Below, piece after piece: positions 23,087-25,677 of a DNA stretch of 25,677 bases (position 1 is its first letter; each line of letters opens with the position of its first letter). The notes beneath the pieces are model-generated. The model was not told the DNA's origin. It ran no database searches and saw only the letters and a list, made by a program, of their open reading frames with translations. The stretch spans positions 7,011 through 32,687 of the forward strand of contig DGVL01000076.1 in assembly GCA_002394965.1 (NCBI GenBank), written 5' to 3'. Origin of the DNA: Lachnospira sp. UBA4285. GTDB lineage: Bacteria > Bacillota > Clostridia > Lachnospirales > Lachnospiraceae. The position numbers and the translations under genes are program-made.

Positions 23087-24330
23087 CAGAACACGGGACA
23101 GGCCGGAAGGCAGCGCAGACGGCGAAGACAATCTCTGCCGCGGATGCGGCGCACGCCGGACACGGCCGCGGCGGGAAGTGCCCGTGGGCGTCCGGAAAGG
23201 TCCCCTGCGGCGGATGCTGCGGTGACACATCCCACTATGACAGAACGCTTGCGGCAAAGCTGAAAAGTGTCCGCAGAACTCTCGCGGGCGTCTGCGTGCC
23301 GGAGAAAATTGTGGGCGCGGATGAGCCGATGCACTACCGCAACAAGGTTCACCGGGTCCTCGCGCCCGGCGGCCGCGGTCAGGTGATTTCCGGCATCTAT
23401 CAGGCGGGCACGCACCGGGTGATCCCGGTGGAGAACTGTCTGATCGAAGATGAGAGGGCACAGGCAGTGATCGCCGACACGGTGGAACTCATCCGCAGGT
23501 TTCACTTCGAGATCTATGACGAGGACACCGGGCGCGGACTGATGCGCCACTGCCTGGTCCGCACGGCTCACGAAAGCGGCGAGTTGATGCTGGTTCTTGT
23601 CGCAGCTTCAAACTTCCTTCCGGGGCAGAAGGAATTCGTCAGGGCAATCCGGCGGCTTCACCCGGAGATCACGACGATCGTTCTCTCGGAGAACCGGAAG
23701 AGGACGACCATGGTCATGGGGGACCGCGAGAAGGTCCTCTATGGTCCGGGGTACATTCGGGACCGGCTGTGCGGACGGACGTTCAGAATCTCGGCATCGT
23801 CGTTTTACCAGATCAATTCACCGCAGACAGAGAAGCTGTACCGCGAGGCAGTGCGCATGGCCGGACTTGACGGGACGCAGACGGTGATCGACGCATACTG
23901 CGGCATCGGGACAATCGGGCTGTGCGCGGCGGACAAGGCGGCGCTGGTGCTCGGTGCGGAGCTCAACGCGCAGGCGGTCTCGGACGCGGTGAAGAACATT
24001 CACGAGAATAACCTGAAAAATGTGCGGATCCTGAAGGCGGACGCGGGGGATTTCCTGGAGATCCTGGCGGGCAAGCCGGACACGCAGGCAGACAGGACGG
24101 TTCTGTTCCTCGATCCGCCGCGCTCCGGCGCAACGCGCAAATTTCTGCAATCCGCCCTGCGCCTGGCGCCCGCGAGGATCGTGTACATCTCCTGCGGCCC
24201 GGAGAGCCTGGCCCGCGATCTGAAGCAGCTTTCTGCGCGCTACCGGGTGGAGGAGGCAGAGGCGTTCGATATGTTTCCGTTTACAAACCACGTGGAAACC
24301 ATTGTGTTGCTATCACGCACAAACTCGTAG
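23062..24330 (+). CDS. rlmD: 23S rRNA (uracil-C5)-methyltransferase, RlmD/TrmA family
   Basis: The enzyme methylates a 23S rRNA uridine using S-adenosylmethionine. Cys-rich CPWASGKVPCGGCC (40-53) with Cys136 (VENC) fits the [4Fe-4S] site of RumA-type enzymes. The SAM motif is DAYCGIGTIGL (277-287), then LFLDPPRSG (about 348-356), the catalytic YISCGPE (Cys388) and FPFTNHVETI near the end. The canonical TRAM domain is absent, replaced by a shorter N-terminus. The ATG overlaps malQ by 25 bases; a TTG at 23083 with AAAGGA eight to nine bases upstream is a good alternative start. In Bacilli the related enzyme is RlmCD. The 3' end is a known entry point for integrative elements, and element genes do begin after it. 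Confidence 0.93.
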   Translation: MAERKRRLTEHGTGRKAAQTAKTISAADAAHAGHGRGGKCPWASGKVPCGGCCGDTSHYDRTLAAKLKSVRRTLAGVCVPEKIVGADEPMHYRNKVHRVLAPGGRGQVISGIYQAGTHRVIPVENCLIEDERAQAVIADTVELIRRFHFEIYDEDTGRGLMRHCLVRTAHESGELMLVLVAASNFLPGQKEFVRAIRRLHPEITTIVLSENRKRTTMVMGDREKVLYGPGYIRDRLCGRTFRISASSFYQINSPQTEKLYREAVRMAGLDGTQTVIDAYCGIGTIGLCAADKAALVLGAELNAQAVSDAVKNIHENNLKNVRILKADAGDFLEILAGKPDTQADRTVLFLDPPRSGATRKFLQSALRLAPARIVYISCGPESLARDLKQLSARYRVEEAEAFDMFPFTNHVETIVLLSRTNS

Positions 24331-24578
24331 AAATCGCTGAATTCAAGCACTTTTTCGAGCATTTCACCTTCGACAAAACGGCTTGGTCTGACCGCGGAAA
24401 ACGGGTGGAAAAGTACATCACAGTGGTGATAGCTTTAGACCTCGTTACAGTAGCAATGTAAAAACCAGATACAGAACAGACAAATATACATAGTCATTAG
24501 AGGACGTTAGTTTACTGGCATTTCCAGTAGATTGGCGTCCTTTTTCTTTGCAGAAATTCAGGAAAGGAGGGAAAGACG
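24331..24578 (+). other. Junction between rlmD and an integrated element
   Basis: The 248 bases after rlmD hold no complete gene. A frame without a start (24306-24461, ending LDLVTVAM) is open but matches nothing recognised. From about 24470 the region carries the leader of the RepA gene, with its hairpin and a consensus ribosome site. The left boundary of the element most likely lies at or just inside the 3' end of rlmD, but no duplicated att core can be shown from one side only. Confidence 0.5.
24500..24549 (+). terminator. Nested hairpin with T-run in the RepA leader
   Basis: An outer stem AGGACG (24501-24506) with CGTCCT (24536-24541) encloses an inner perfect stem TACTGG (24513-24518) with CCAGTA (24524-24529), followed by TTTTTCTTT. 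It lies 30 bases before repA and could be a terminator or attenuator of reads coming from rlmD or from a leader promoter. Confidence 0.75.
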
Positions 24579-25577
24579 ATGGCATTCGATTATTTCTACG
24601 GACAGGAAGATGCGGAGCAGTTTCTGTTCTACCGGATTCCGAAGACATTGATCACCGGCGAAGAATTCCGCGAAGTTTCCGTTGAAGCAAAACTTTTATA
24701 CGGGCTGATGCTGGATCGCCTGTCCCTGTCGATGAAAAACGGATGGTTTGATGATCAGAACAGAGCATACATCATTTACACAGTGGAAGACATCATGAGC
24801 GATTTGCAGTGCGGCAACCAGAAAGCGGTGAAGCTGCTGAGTGAGCTGGAGAAAAAGGCAGGACTGATCAGACGCAAGCGGCAGGGACTTGGAAAGCCGT
24901 CTCTGACCTATGTTCTGAAGTTTTCCACAGGCAGTACAGACCATACTTCAGAATCACATTTCAAGAAGTGTGAAAATCACACTTCTGAAGCAGATGAGGA
25001 GGTCCAGAAGTGTGAAAATCACATTTCTGCGGGTGTGAATATCACATCTCTGGAAGTGTGCGAATCACACACTAATAAGACTGATAATAACCAGACTGAA
25101 ATTAATAATATGAATCCTATCAATCCTATCTATCCAGATACTACCCCGCGCGAGGAGCCTGTGGAGCAATACGGAACAGAGATGGATGAGATCGATGGGA
25201 TATCACATGATACTTTGCAAACGAGAAAGGAATATCAGGATTACTTCCGGGAAAAGCTGGAAATTGAAAGTCTGAAGCAGAATCGTCAGTTTGAGACGCA
25301 GACGGTGGACGAACTATTCGACATGTGCGTGGACATCATGTGCAGCACCAGTCCTGTGATCCGGGTGAACCGGGAGGATAAGCCGGCAGCCTTGGTAAAA
25401 AGCCAGATCATGAAGCTGGATTACAGTCACATGGAATACATTTTGAACTGCTTTCGTGATCAGACCTCCGATATCCGCAATATCAGGGCATATATGCTGA
25501 CGATGCTGTATAACGCACCGCTGACGATTGACCACTACTACCGGGCACAGGTCAATCACGATTTGTACGGGACGTGA
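24579..25577 (+). CDS. repA: RepA_N family replication initiator (ICE/plasmid type)
   Basis: The 332-residue protein starts DNA replication of a mobile element by binding the origin. The RepA_N domain spans about residues 8-128 (FLFYRIPKTLITGEEF, then LLYGLMLDRLSLS, VEDIMSDLQCGNQKAVKLLSELE), with a winged-helix fold. A central low-complexity linker (about 129-190) repeats a KCENH-like motif. The C-terminal part (about 205-332) matches the DUF6017-type domain common in Clostridia elements. AAAGGAGG lies before the ATG. The parA-like gene begins 20 bases downstream. RepA_N initiators are typical of Tn1549-like ICEs and large plasmids, so this is probably the left part of an integrated element. 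The DNA of the linker doubles as an iteron-like array. Confidence 0.92.
   Translation: MAFDYFYGQEDAEQFLFYRIPKTLITGEEFREVSVEAKLLYGLMLDRLSLSMKNGWFDDQNRAYIIYTVEDIMSDLQCGNQKAVKLLSELEKKAGLIRRKRQGLGKPSLTYVLKFSTGSTDHTSESHFKKCENHTSEADEEVQKCENHISAGVNITSLEVCESHTNKTDNNQTEINNMNPINPIYPDTTPREEPVEQYGTEMDEIDGISHDTLQTRKEYQDYFREKLEIESLKQNRQFETQTVDELFDMCVDIMCSTSPVIRVNREDKPAALVKSQIMKLDYSHMEYILNCFRDQTSDIRNIRAYMLTMLYNAPLTIDHYYRAQVNHDLYGT
24964..25072 (+). repeat. Iteron-like array inside repA, possible origin of replication
   Basis: A 24-base unit containing the dyad AGAAGTGTGA/TCACACTTCT is repeated: copy A at 24964-24987, copy B at 25006-25029 (23 of 24 bases identical), a looser copy at 25030-25052, and a shorter one at 25052-25072. 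The last three are head to tail at about 22-24 bases. RepA_N replicons are known to carry their origin within the rep gene, so this is a candidate origin. It also encodes the repeated KCENH-type protein motif. Confidence 0.75.
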
Positions 25578-25597
25578 TAAGAAAGCGAGAAAGGCAG

Positions 25598-25663
25598 ATG
25601 AAAGACAAAACTACAGTAATGGCTGTCGTCAATCAGAAGGGTGGCACAGCTTATGGAAAGTAA
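25598..25663 (+). pseudogene. parA: parA-like gene, broken at the P-loop (or contig-end artefact)
   Basis: The frame MKDKTTVMAVVNQKGG is the start of a ParA/Soj partition ATPase, where the next residues should be the Walker A Gly-Lys-Thr-Thr. Instead it reads TAYGK and stops. The direct repeat TTATGGAAAG at 25651-25660 and 25668-25677 (17 bases apart) lies exactly at the break. Removal of a short insert after ACA would restore GGTGK. Whether this is an insertion in the genome or an assembly error at the very end of the sequence cannot be decided. The product would be non-functional as written. Confidence 0.7.
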
Positions 25664-25677
25664 GTAATTATGGAAAG

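Noticed and set aside
22454..23571. Two minus-strand frames over malQ and rlmD
   Set aside because: Low-complexity Pro/Arg/Ser composition; both plus-strand genes are firm.

Overview
The window reads as a chromosome segment of a GC-rich, low-GC-lineage anaerobe of the Bacillota, most likely a Lachnospiraceae-type gut bacterium. The basis is gene style rather than a marker gene: strong AGGAGG-type ribosome sites, rhamnose and 1,2-propanediol genes, an HrcA/CIRCE operator, SGNH/DUF4358/MBOAT/DHHW surface-acylation genes, and a RepA_N/ParA mobile-element start. No rRNA, tRNA or CRISPR array was seen.

Layout. (1) 1-2803: the end of a rhamnose operon, with rhamnulokinase (partial), rhamnulose-1-phosphate aldolase and lactaldehyde reductase, closed by a strong terminator. 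(2) 2870-5290: a promoter, a 57-residue HTH-like protein, a VanZ-RDD membrane protein with an acidic tail, and a small unknown protein. (3) 5346-9330: a four-gene set for O-acylation of an exported glycan (SGNH hydrolase, DUF4358 protein, MBOAT acyltransferase, DHHW protein). (4) 9349-12927, minus strand: a small secreted protein, an ABC ATPase and an 851-residue FtsX-type permease, arranged like a bacteriocin or exported-peptide locus. (5) 12928-14640: an AT-rich island holding a perfect 13-bp inverted repeat between divergent promoters, two paralogous 57-residue membrane proteins, a vestige of a third, an 80-residue protein coupled by overlapping stop/start codons, and scars of a group II intron and an IS200/IS605-type element next to a truncated YcxB-like gene. 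(6) 14638-24330: housekeeping and metabolic genes on the plus strand, namely CIRCE-controlled Hsp20, glutamate racemase, a GH27 glycosidase, an M20 peptidase, a CPBP protease, type-2 ArgC, a 35-residue membrane peptide, an SDR oxidoreductase, 4-alpha-glucanotransferase and an rRNA uracil methyltransferase. (7) 24331-25677: the apparent edge of an integrated element abutting the 3' end of rlmD, with a leader hairpin, a RepA_N initiator gene containing an iteron-like array, and a parA reading frame that breaks at its P-loop at the end of the window.

How the parts work together. The rhamnose genes convert L-rhamnulose to DHAP and L-lactaldehyde and reduce the latter to 1,2-propanediol. The acylation genes probably form one membrane machine, with MBOAT moving acyl groups across the membrane and the DHHW and SGNH proteins acting outside. 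The most unusual part is the island at 9.3-14.6 kb: a possible secreted-peptide/exporter operon facing a cluster of tiny duplicated membrane proteins across a shared palindromic control region. Its function is not known from the sequence.
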